A stretch of 37,848 bases of DNA from an uncultured Bacteroidia bacterium. GTDB taxonomy: Bacteria; Bacteroidota; Bacteroidia; Bacteroidales; UBA932. Made by a program: the position numbers and the translations under genes. The notes beneath the pieces are model-generated. The model did not search any database. It saw only the letters and a program-made list of their open reading frames with translations, and was not told where the DNA came from. The DNA lies in assembly GCA_902789445.1 (NCBI GenBank), contig CADAOB010000014.1, positions 5,756-43,603 on the forward strand. The letters are read 5' to 3'. Every line of letters begins with the position of its first letter. The stretch's first letter is position 1. Positions 16,183-26,044 of this stretch are shown piece by piece.

Positions 16183-16659
16183 ATGCAGACCGTTTACTTC
16201 GAACGCGAGTCCATCCGTGTGGAAGATGCCGATTTCCCGGAATTCTGTTCTCATTTTCAAGAAATCCCCGCTGGCGGCGGCCTGGTCCGCAACCGCGACG
16301 GCCACTTCCTGCTGATCTACCGGCACGGGCTCTGGGACCTGCCCAAAGGGAAACAGGAACCCGGTGAGGGCATCGAGACCTGCGCCCTGCGCGAAGTCGA
16401 GGAGGAAACCGGCCTGCACAGCCTCAAACTGGGCGAGCTTATCTGCGTCACCCACCACACCTACCACCTCAACGGCGTCAAATGCCTCAAGCACACCTGG
16501 TGGTACCAGATGTCAGACGAGCGCGAGGAACCGCTCCTGCCCCAGGCGGAAGAAGACATCTCCCGGGCCGAATGGGTAAAAAAAGAAAGCCTCCCAGACT
16601 ATCTGGAAGGCACGTATCCGTCGATTGTCGAGGTTTTCGTCAGCGCAGGTCTGTTATGA
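16183..16659 (+). CDS. NUDIX hydrolase
   Basis: NUDIX enzymes hydrolyse nucleoside-diphosphate derivatives. The 158-aa product carries a complete NUDIX box from Gly56 to Leu78 (G-x5-E-x7-REVEEETGL), preceded by the GGGLVRNRDGHFLLIYR strand pair. Its first about 28 residues (MQTVYFERESIRVEDADF) are of the kind seen in Bacteroidetes NUDIX proteins. ATG 16183 is chosen because it lies downstream of the -7 box and the in-frame sequence before it is non-coding in character. Substrate is unknown. The 3' end overlaps the convergent LolA-like gene by 20 bases. Confidence 0.9.
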   Translation: MQTVYFERESIRVEDADFPEFCSHFQEIPAGGGLVRNRDGHFLLIYRHGLWDLPKGKQEPGEGIETCALREVEEETGLHSLKLGELICVTHHTYHLNGVKCLKHTWWYQMSDEREEPLLPQAEEDISRAEWVKKESLPDYLEGTYPSIVEVFVSAGLL

Positions 16660-17071
16660 TGGTATCGTCCCCGAAACTCTCGGGGTCGATGATGAAGAAG
16701 GTCGCGGACCAGGGTTCGGCGGCTTCCTTGATGCCTGTAAGGGTGATCGTGTAGGTGTCGTACATCACCACGGCGGACCCGTCGGCCGCCTTGCTGACGG
16801 AAATGTCCTTGAGGAAGGACACGTCGTTCTTCTCGATGACCAGTTCGTCGCTGCCCGGCGAATAGATCCAGCGGTCCTTGCCGTTGCAATAGACTTTCAT
16901 CCAGTCGGTTTCCAGCCGGTAACATTCGTCCTGGACAAAGCCCTTCCCCTCGGCCACGGTTTTTCCGGAGACATTGTCCACCATCTTGAACGAGCAGGAA
17001 AAGCGCTGCTGGGCACCGGCTGCGATACACAGCAGGACGGCAGTCACAAGGAGAATCATTCTTTTCATCAC
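16640..17071 (-). CDS. LolA-like periplasmic lipoprotein carrier protein, short form
   Basis: The 143-aa product starts with a signal peptide (MMKRMILLVTAVLLCIAAGAQQ, cleavage before QQ) and continues with LolA-like beta strands: FKMVDNVSGKTVAEGKGFVQDECYRLETDWMKVYCNGKDRWIYSP, then DISVSKAAD and a final strand. LolA proteins shuttle lipoproteins across the periplasm. This one is shorter than the usual 180-210 aa. The second Met (17068) is an alternative start. It is nine bases downstream of ftsK in the same orientation, a pairing common in Bacteroidetes, which supports the call. Confidence 0.75.
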   Translation of the reverse strand: MMKRMILLVTAVLLCIAAGAQQRFSCSFKMVDNVSGKTVAEGKGFVQDECYRLETDWMKVYCNGKDRWIYSPGSDELVIEKNDVSFLKDISVSKAADGSAVVMYDTYTITLTGIKEAAEPWSATFFIIDPESFGDDTIITDLR

Positions 17072-17080
17072 GCAGTCTTT

Positions 17081-19612
<2,532 letters not shown>

Positions 19613-19615
19613 CCG

Positions 19616-20263
19616 TTATTTCTTCCGTTTCCAGTTGCGGTTCTTCTTGCCTCCGCCGCCGAAGTTGCCGCCGGCATTCTGCGTACCTACGCTGATGCCC
19701 GGGCGGGAGAAATTGGCGTTCTGCGCAATGGCGCCCAGGTGCACGTCTTCCGGGACTTTGAGCTTGCCGTCGGACAGGCGCTCGATGTCGGCGAAGATGG
19801 TCTCTTCGGCCACGTTGTCCTTGTTCCAGATGAGGTACTGCTGGCGCATGTACAGGGCCAGCGTCCGGATCATCTCTTTCTTGATGTCGTCATCCTCGCG
19901 GTCGGCGATCAGGCCGATCATATTCTCGATATTGCGGCCGTAGCAGGCGGCCTTGACCGGTTTTTCCGGCAGTTTGATCACGTCGGGACGCGCCTCGAAC
20001 TGCTGGGGCGTGGGCGCGGGATACGGGGCGTCGATATCCAGGTCGAAGCCACCGATCACCTGGGCGTGATCCCAGAGTTTATGCTTGTAGTCGTTGAATT
20101 CCCGGATCTGCGGGTTGAGAAGGCCCATCACCTGCACTACGGCGCGCATCTGCTCGCTGCGTTTTTCCTTGTCTTCGATGGCTTTCACCTGCTCGATCAT
20201 TTTCTGCACGTGCCGGCCGTATTCGGGCAGCACAAGTTTCTCTCTCTGCGTGTTGTAATCCAT
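19616..20263 (-). CDS. DUF4290-family protein
   Basis: The 215-aa product matches DUF4290, a Bacteroidota protein family of unknown function: MDYNTQREKLVLPEYGRHVQKMIE at the N-terminus, GLLNPQIREFNDYKHKLWDH, YGRNIENMI and MRQQYLIWNKD. It is mainly helical, with no signal peptide, and ends in a basic Gly/Lys-rich tail (GGGKKNRNWKRKK) that could bind nucleic acid. It is the first gene of the ftsK operon, with an exact -7 box about 28 bases upstream, so a link to chromosome segregation or division is plausible but unproven. Confidence 0.85.
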   Translation of the reverse strand: MDYNTQREKLVLPEYGRHVQKMIEQVKAIEDKEKRSEQMRAVVQVMGLLNPQIREFNDYKHKLWDHAQVIGGFDLDIDAPYPAPTPQQFEARPDVIKLPEKPVKAACYGRNIENMIGLIADREDDDIKKEMIRTLALYMRQQYLIWNKDNVAEETIFADIERLSDGKLKVPEDVHLGAIAQNANFSRPGISVGTQNAGGNFGGGGKKNRNWKRKK

Positions 20264-20291
20264 ATTCGCGCTTTTGTCTCAAATTAACTTA

Positions 20292-20299
20292 CAAAGATA
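20292..20299 (-). promoter_or_regulatory. -7 element of the DUF4290-ftsK operon
   Basis: TATCTTTG on the minus strand, exact consensus; predicted start near 20288, 5' UTR about 25 bases. It is back to back with the rfbD -7 box, 14 bp away. Confidence 0.7.
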
Positions 20300-20313
20300 C
20301 TTCTTTTATTTTG

Positions 20314-20321
20314 TATCTTTG
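20314..20321 (+). promoter_or_regulatory. -7 element of rfbD
   Basis: TATCTTTG, exact consensus; predicted start near 20325, 5' UTR about 12 bases before the ATG at 20337. Confidence 0.7.
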
Positions 20322-20336
20322 CATAAAATTTTTGCA

Positions 20337-21203
20337 ATGGAGAAAGTATTGGTCACAGGCGCCCTCGGGCAACTCGGCACGGAGCTCCGGCTGCTGACGG
20401 CCGGACGTCCGGAATTCATTTTCACTGATATCCGCGAGGAAGACGGGATCCGCCGGCTAGACATCTGCGATCCCGCCGCCGTCGCCGCGCTGCTCGACGA
20501 AGCATCGGTCGGCACGATCGTCAACTGCGCCGCCTACACCGATGTCAACCGCGCTGAAAGCGACCGGGCGCTCTGCCAGGCCATCAACGCCGACGGGCCT
20601 GGCGTCCTGGCCCGCGCCGCCGCCAGGCGGGATGCGGCCCTGGTCCAGATTTCGACCGAATACGTCTTCGACGGCCGCAATCCGAAGGGCTACACCGAAA
20701 ACGCACGCCGCCATCCCCTTTCGGTCTATGGCAGCAGCAAGCGCGACGGTGAGGACCGCGTGCGCCGCAGCGGCTGCCGCGGCATCATCCTGCGCACCTC
20801 GTGGCTCTATTCGCCTTTCGGCAGGAATTTCGTCAAGACGATGCTCCGGCTGGGCGCCGAGAAATCCGAAGTCAGTGTCGTGGACGACCAGGTGGGCAGT
20901 CCGACCTATGCCCGCGACCTGGCGGAAGCCATCCTGGCCATCTGCCCCAAGATCGGGACGCGGCGCGGAGAATACTACCACTTCACCAACGACGGTGTCT
21001 GCTCCTGGGCCGGTCTGGCCGCGGCCGTCATGCGGGAAGCCGGCCTGCCCTGCCGCGTGCGGCCCATCTCCACGGCGGAATACCCTTCCCCTGCCGTACG
21101 GCCGGCCTGCTCCATTCTCTCGAAGGAGCGCACCTGCCGCGATTTCGGCATCCGGCTCAAAGCCTGGGAAGACGCGCTCAGAGACTGTCTGAAGCGTCTT
21201 TGA
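20337..21203 (+). CDS. rfbD: dTDP-4-dehydrorhamnose reductase
   Basis: RfbD (RmlD) performs the final NAD(P)H-dependent reduction that yields dTDP-L-rhamnose for surface polysaccharide. The 288-aa product has the extended-SDR nucleotide motif GALGQLG (residues 8-14), STEYVFDG (106-113), and the catalytic Tyr131-Lys135 pair in YGSSK. The start MEKVLVTG is the natural N-terminus; an upstream ATG at 20274 would span the promoter. Its 3' end overlaps rfbC, which is read from the other strand, by 26 bases. rfbA and rfbB are not in this window. Confidence 0.93.
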   Translation: MEKVLVTGALGQLGTELRLLTAGRPEFIFTDIREEDGIRRLDICDPAAVAALLDEASVGTIVNCAAYTDVNRAESDRALCQAINADGPGVLARAAARRDAALVQISTEYVFDGRNPKGYTENARRHPLSVYGSSKRDGEDRVRRSGCRGIILRTSWLYSPFGRNFVKTMLRLGAEKSEVSVVDDQVGSPTYARDLAEAILAICPKIGTRRGEYYHFTNDGVCSWAGLAAAVMREAGLPCRVRPISTAEYPSPAVRPACSILSKERTCRDFGIRLKAWEDALRDCLKRL

Positions 21204-21729
21204 TAAAAGGCGCGCGGGCGTCTTTCTCGGAAAGAATCACCTCGTCGGGCGAAATGCCCCAGTCGATGGCGAAGAAAGGGTCGTTCCAGCGGTACGATCC
21301 CTCCGCCTGGGGCGCGTAATAATTATCGCATTTATAGACAAACAGCGTGTCGTCTTCCAGCACCAGGAATCCGTGGGCGAAGCCGCGCGGAATGAAGAAC
21401 TGGCGCTTGTTCTCTCCGCTCAGTTCCACGGCCACGTGACGGCCGAAGGTCGGCGATCCGGGCCGGATATCCACGGCCACGTCGAGCACCTTGCCGCGCA
21501 CCACGCGCAGCAGCTTGGCTTGCGCCGCCTCCCCTTTCTGGAAATGCAGGCCGCGCAGCACGCCCCGCCGGGCGGAGTAAGATTCATTGTCCTGCACGAA
21601 ATCCACCGGGCCGGCGTGGGCCACGAAATCCCGCAGGGAGAATGATTCGAAAAAATACCCGCGATGGTCTCCGAATACCCGCGGTTCGAGGATCAGCGGA
21701 CCTTCTATATCAGTTTTCAGGTAATTCAT
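21178..21729 (-). CDS. rfbC: dTDP-4-dehydrorhamnose 3,5-epimerase
   Basis: RfbC (RmlC) epimerises the 4-keto sugar ahead of RfbD. The 183-aa cupin protein shows RGVLRGLHFQ with active-site His62, DVAVDIRPGSPTFG, FFIPRGFAHGF and the end-of-family segment YYAPQAEGSYRWNDPFFAIDW. Length is standard. It is convergent with rfbD, the two stops lying inside each other's coding sequence; co-expression must therefore rely on separate promoters, both of which have -7 boxes. Confidence 0.95.
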   Translation of the reverse strand: MNYLKTDIEGPLILEPRVFGDHRGYFFESFSLRDFVAHAGPVDFVQDNESYSARRGVLRGLHFQKGEAAQAKLLRVVRGKVLDVAVDIRPGSPTFGRHVAVELSGENKRQFFIPRGFAHGFLVLEDDTLFVYKCDNYYAPQAEGSYRWNDPFFAIDWGISPDEVILSEKDARAPFIKDASDSL

Positions 21730-21750
21730 CGTTTTTACTTAACAACTGTA

Positions 21751-21758
21751 CAAAGATA
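21751..21758 (-). promoter_or_regulatory. -7 element of rfbC
   Basis: TATCTTTG on the minus strand, exact consensus; predicted start near 21747, 5' UTR about 18 bases. Back to back with the flavoprotein -7 box, 12 bp away. Confidence 0.7.
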
Positions 21759-21770
21759 CGCTTATTTTCC

Positions 21771-21778
21771 TAACTTTG
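21771..21778 (+). promoter_or_regulatory. -7 element of the fused flavoprotein gene
   Basis: TAACTTTG matches the consensus; predicted start near 21782, 5' UTR about 23 bases before the ATG at 21805. Confidence 0.65.
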
Positions 21779-21804
21779 TAGGGATTTGCCAACAAAACAC
21801 TTCT

Positions 21805-24800
21805 ATGTACAAAATAACATCCCACCCGATCCTGGATATCCCCGAAGAGGATCTCCACGAATTTCTCTTTGAAGGTAAGACGGTCCGCGGCCAGAAGGGC
21901 CAGACCATCGCAGCGGCCCTGCACCAGGCCGGTTTCCCGGTCCACCACCACAGCCTGAAAGACCGCAAGCGCACCATGGAGTGCGGCATCGGCAAGTGCG
22001 GCGCCTGCGAAATGCTCGTGGACGGGCATATCCGGCGCATCTGCATCACCAAGATCGACGGCATCCGGGAAGTCCGGCGCGTCGGCAAGGAGAGTTTCTC
22101 GCTGGTGGACAGCAGCACCACCCGGCAGCAGGACAAGAAAAAGGTCTATCGTACGGCCGTAGCCATCATCGGCGCGGGTCCGGCGGGTCTCGCCGTCCGC
22201 GAGGAACTCAACAAAGCGGGCATCGACAACCTGGTGCTCGACAACAACGACGCCATCGGCGGCCAGTTCCAGATGCAGACGCACCAGTTCTTCTTCTTCG
22301 AAAAAGAGCAGAAATTCGGTGGGATGCGCGGTTTCGACATCGCCAAGACCCTGGCCGGCGATTCGCTGGAAGGCATCATGCTCAACTGTGTGGTCTGGGA
22401 TATTCTGGAAGGCAAGCGGCTGGCCGTCAAGAATGTCGTCTCGCAGGAAATCTTCTATGTCGATGCCGAGCAGCTGGTGGTGGCCGCCGGTGCCCTGCCC
22501 TTCATGCCGGCCTTCAAGAACGACGACCTGCCGGGCGTGTTCACCGCCGCCGTGGTGCAGCGGATGATGAACAAGGAATTCACCCTGCTGGGCAGGAACA
22601 TCCTCACGGTGGGTGCCGGCAACATCGGCTACCTGACCTCCTACCAGGCCATGCAGGCCGGCGCCAGGGTCAAGGCCATCATCGAGGCCATGCCCCACGA
22701 AGGCGGCTTCCCCGTCCAGGCCAACCGGCTCCGCCGGCTCGGCGTACCGATCATGACCTCCTATACGCTGGTGGAAGCCATCCCCAATGAAGACTGGACC
22801 GGCGTAACCGGCGCCATCATCGCCAAATGTGAAAACTTCAAGCCGGTTCCGGGAACGGAAGTCCGCATCGACGGGATCGACTGCATCAATATCTGCACCG
22901 GCCTGCTGCCCGACAGCCAGCTCCTGCGCAAAGGCAGCGAAATCTTCGGCACCGCCTGCCACGGCGTCGGCGATGCCGTGCGCATCGGCGAAGGCACCTC
23001 CGCCGTGCTGCGCGGCCGCCAGTGCGCCTTCGAGATCCAGCAGGCGCTCGGCCGCCGGATCGACTACAATGCCTATCTGGCCGTTTCGAAAGAATACATC
23101 GACTCCCAGCAGCGGCCGCAGCGCTTGCTCGACGAGCCCCGCAAGCCTTCGGCCGAACGCATGCGCAAAGGCGGCTTCGTGATCGCCGACTGCCTCTACG
23201 GATTCGCCTGCAACCCCTGCTCGTTCGCCTGCAAGCAGGGCGCCATCACCAAGAGTTCCACCTCCGTCACGCCGACCATCGACTTCGACAAGTGCATCGG
23301 CTGCATGGAATGCGTGGCCCACTGCCCCGGCCTGGCCATTTTCGGCTACCGGCCCGAGAAGCGGCAGATCTTCCTCCCCGTCGAATTCGCGGTGGAGGCC
23401 GGCGCCGAAGTGTTCCTGGTGGACGACAATGGCCGGAAAGTGGGCGAAGGCGTCATCGAACGCCTCATCCGCAAGCCCAACAAGACCAACGTGGCCGTGG
23501 TCAAGGCCGGAAAGATCTACGCCGGCGACAGCGACGAGGCCCTGCTCGAAGCGCACGGCTTCATCGTCAAGGACCAGTATCCCGAGCCGCTCGAGATGAA
23601 TCCCACCGAACTCAACGACGACTTCACCTACATCTGCCACTGCGAAGACGTGCGCCTGCGGGACCTGCTCGCCCTGCTCAAGGGCCGCACCAGCATCACG
23701 GCGCAGGAACTCAAGCATATCTCCCGCCTGGGCATGGGCCCTTGCCGCGGCACGCGCTGCCTGCCGCGCGCCAAGCAGGCCCTGAGCGCCTACGGCATCC
23801 AGATCACCGGCGACTTCACGCCCCGCGGCCCGATGGCCAACCTCGTGGAGATCGGCAACGTGACCAATCCTTCGCGCCAGGTCGAGCTGATCACCAATCC
23901 CAAGTGCACCGATGTGGAGATCCACCGCGTGGGCGCCTTCGTGGCGGGCGGCGGCATGGCCGGCACGGCCCTGTTCCGCTACCTGGCCGAAGCCGGGTTC
24001 AAACCCGTGCTGGTCAACAACGAGCACGGCAGTTCCTGGCGCTGCATCGCCGGCGGTCGTCCCGCCTTCTCGCTGCCGGCCCTGGCCGACATCGCGACCC
24101 ACAACCTGGAGATTTTCCGCAGCGTCCAGGCCCTGCGCAACATCGACCTGAAGATGACGCGCTATGTGAACTTCGTCCACGACGAAGAGACCTACCGTTC
24201 GCTGGACGCCTCCCGGGCCTGGTCGAATGCCTATATGGTGGACAAAAAGGATTTCGCCAAAGAGATCTCGCCGTACATCAATCCGGACCTCAACCTCTAC
24301 AGCCACGCCCTGATCTCGCTCGACTGCTGGCAGGCTACGCCGGGCAAGACCATCGACACGGTCCGCCAGCTGGGCATCCAGGCCGGCGGCCAGGTCTTCG
24401 AAGACACCGAAGTCATCCACGTCGAGAAGAACGGCGGCCTCTACCGCATCACCGTGCGGACCCGCGCGGGACGCTACGTGCGCTATGAGACCGAGGTGTT
24501 CGTCAATGCGATGGGTGCCGGCGCCGAGAAGTTCGCCCGGCAGCTGGGCATCGAAACCGGCCTGTATCCGGTGCGGCACCAGGCTTTCATCACCAAGCGC
24601 CTGCCGCTCATCGGCAAGGACGGCGACTCGCTCGACATGCTCATCGACCGTCGCCATTACAAGGGCTTCTCGGCCGTCTATGGCCAGCAGCTGGCCGAGA
24701 CCGGCCAGATCATCGGCTGCGCCTCCCCGGCCCAGGATGCGACCGACGCCGCCAAGAACCTGAAGGTCAACACGCAGGAATTCCTGGAGATTGCCTCGGA

Positions 24801-25053
24801 AGTCTTCACCGAATGGATCCCGCAGCTCAAGGGAATGAGTTTCCAGGCCACCTGGTGCGGCTACTACACGGAACCGCGTTACATCATCGACCCGTCGCTC
24901 GGCCTGTTCGTCGGCATGCGCGGCCACGGCTTCATGCTTTCGCAGTATATTGCCAAGCTGTATGTGGACGCCCTGTTGGGCCGGCCGGTCCCCGACTATT
25001 TCAAGGACCTGGCCCTCGGCGGCAGCGGCCTGAGCGAGAACGCGTTCAAGTAG
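21805..25053 (+). CDS. Fused multi-domain iron-sulfur flavoprotein, putative proline/hydroxyproline-type dehydrogenase
   Basis: One 1082-aa chain joins modules that are separate subunits in HcnABC-type enzymes and archaeal dye-linked L-proline dehydrogenases. In order: a plant-type [2Fe-2S] domain (Cys60, 65, 68, 80); an FAD/NAD(P) disulfide-reductase-like domain with GAGPAG (123-128) and a second nucleotide motif GAGNIG (270-275); two [4Fe-4S] sites (Cys463, 469, 472, 476 and Cys497, 500, 503, 507); a BFD-type [2Fe-2S] site (Cys611, 613, 647, 652); and a D-amino-acid-oxidase-like FAD domain beginning GGGMAG (715-720) and running to the end. No signal peptide is seen, so it is cytoplasmic. 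The start MYKITSHP follows a -7 box; the frame upstream crosses that promoter. The P5C dehydrogenase gene nearby suggests that the substrate is proline or hydroxyproline; other imino or amino acids, or glycine, remain possible. Confidence 0.85.
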   Translation: MYKITSHPILDIPEEDLHEFLFEGKTVRGQKGQTIAAALHQAGFPVHHHSLKDRKRTMECGIGKCGACEMLVDGHIRRICITKIDGIREVRRVGKESFSLVDSSTTRQQDKKKVYRTAVAIIGAGPAGLAVREELNKAGIDNLVLDNNDAIGGQFQMQTHQFFFFEKEQKFGGMRGFDIAKTLAGDSLEGIMLNCVVWDILEGKRLAVKNVVSQEIFYVDAEQLVVAAGALPFMPAFKNDDLPGVFTAAVVQRMMNKEFTLLGRNILTVGAGNIGYLTSYQAMQAGARVKAIIEAMPHEGGFPVQANRLRRLGVPIMTSYTLVEAIPNEDWTGVTGAIIAKCENFKPVPGTEVRIDGIDCINICTGLLPDSQLLRKGSEIFGTACHGVGDAVRIGEGTSAVLRGRQCAFEIQQALGRRIDYNAYLAVSKEYIDSQQRPQRLLDEPRKPSAERMRKGGFVIADCLYGFACNPCSFACKQGAITKSSTSVTPTIDFDKCIGCMECVAHCPGLAIFGYRPEKRQIFLPVEFAVEAGAEVFLVDDNGRKVGEGVIERLIRKPNKTNVAVVKAGKIYAGDSDEALLEAHGFIVKDQYPEPLEMNPTELNDDFTYICHCEDVRLRDLLALLKGRTSITAQELKHISRLGMGPCRGTRCLPRAKQALSAYGIQITGDFTPRGPMANLVEIGNVTNPSRQVELITNPKCTDVEIHRVGAFVAGGGMAGTALFRYLAEAGFKPVLVNNEHGSSWRCIAGGRPAFSLPALADIATHNLEIFRSVQALRNIDLKMTRYVNFVHDEETYRSLDASRAWSNAYMVDKKDFAKEISPYINPDLNLYSHALISLDCWQATPGKTIDTVRQLGIQAGGQVFEDTEVIHVEKNGGLYRITVRTRAGRYVRYETEVFVNAMGAGAEKFARQLGIETGLYPVRHQAFITKRLPLIGKDGDSLDMLIDRRHYKGFSAVYGQQLAETGQIIGCASPAQDATDAAKNLKVNTQEFLEIASEVFTEWIPQLKGMSFQATWCGYYTEPRYIIDPSLGLFVGMRGHGFMLSQYIAKLYVDALLGRPVPDYFKDLALGGSGLSENAFK

Positions 25054-26038
25054 TAATCGATCCAGATACTTCACGAAAAGATGGATTTTGCCGCCTATCT
25101 TGCGTAGGGGCCAGCTGGGCGAGCAGGACGGCCGCGAAGACCAGTGCGCAGCCCAGCAGCTCGCGGGACGTCAGGCTTTGCCGGAGGATGAACCAGCCGG
25201 CGAGGGCCGCAAAAACCGACTCGAGGCTCATCAGCAGCGAGGCGACCGTCGGATTGAGCCCTTTCTGGGCGATGATCTGGAGCGTGTAGCCTACGGCGCT
25301 TGAGAGGATGGCGGCGTAAAGCAGCGGAATCCAGGCGTTCCAGGAAGTGAACGCGGCACCCCACGCGGCCAGGCCGACCGGCCGGATGTCCGTGAAAACC
25401 ATGACGACGGATGCCAGGACACCGCAACTGAGGAACTGGATGGCCGAGAGCTTGAGCGCGTCAAAGCGCGGGGAGAAGCGATCGATGGCCAGGATCTGGA
25501 ACGAATAGCCCAGGGCACAGAGGATCAGCAGCAAGTCGCTCAGTTGCAGGGAAAGGGATTCCTTGTCGATGCACAGCAGATAGAGTCCGGCCAGGGCGAC
25601 AGCCACGCCGATCCAGATGAGTGGATTCGTTTTCTTTCTGAAGATCAAAAGGTTCAGAATCGGAACCAGTACGATGTAGGTGGCCGTGACAAAGCCTGCC
25701 TTGCCGGCGCTTGCGCCCTGGGCGATGCCTTCCTGCTGCAGCAGGCTGGCCACGCAGAGCAGCGCACCGAGGATGATGCCGGCGCGCCAAAGTGATGCCC
25801 GGTCGGCGCCGGGCACTGCGTCACCCCCGGCTTGACCGGGAGTCCCGGCGGCTTTGCGCCGGCGGTCGGCAATGTATATAAAAGGATACAGGGCTGCGGC
25901 CGCCATGAGGAACCGCAACCCTGTAAAGGTGGAGGAGCCCATATAGGCGCTCCCTTCGCTCTGCGCCACGAACGCCACGCCCCAGATGAGGGCCGTGAGC
26001 GTCAGCAGCAGTGAGTTTCTCCACGTCCTGGCAGCCAC
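25046..26038 (-). CDS. EamA/DMT-family transporter
   Basis: The 330-aa protein has about ten membrane helices in two EamA repeats: the first starts LTALIWGVAFVAQSEGSAYMG, the second LLYAAILSSAVGYTLQIIAQKGLNPTVASLLMSLESVFAALAGW, which is the most conserved EamA stretch. A hydrophilic loop of about 30 residues follows helix 2. The family exports or imports small metabolites, often amino acids; substrate unknown. It lies six bases downstream of P5C dehydrogenase in the same operon, hinting at an amino-acid-related solute. Its 3' end overlaps the flavoprotein gene by eight bases. Confidence 0.9.
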   Translation of the reverse strand: MAARTWRNSLLLTLTALIWGVAFVAQSEGSAYMGSSTFTGLRFLMAAAALYPFIYIADRRRKAAGTPGQAGGDAVPGADRASLWRAGIILGALLCVASLLQQEGIAQGASAGKAGFVTATYIVLVPILNLLIFRKKTNPLIWIGVAVALAGLYLLCIDKESLSLQLSDLLLILCALGYSFQILAIDRFSPRFDALKLSAIQFLSCGVLASVVMVFTDIRPVGLAAWGAAFTSWNAWIPLLYAAILSSAVGYTLQIIAQKGLNPTVASLLMSLESVFAALAGWFILRQSLTSRELLGCALVFAAVLLAQLAPTQDRRQNPSFREVSGSITT

Positions 26039-26044
26039 AGCCTG

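Noticed and set aside
21805-25053. Hydrogen cyanide synthase fusion
   Set aside because: The domain set resembles HcnABC, but nearby P5C dehydrogenase favours proline-type substrates, and the ferredoxin and BFD modules are not specific to HcnABC; kept only as an alternative.
21739-25074. 1111-codon open frame antisense to the fused flavoprotein gene
   Set aside because: It mirrors the plus-strand gene, is full of Asp/Val/His/Gly runs typical of antisense GC-rich codon patterns, and has no family motifs.
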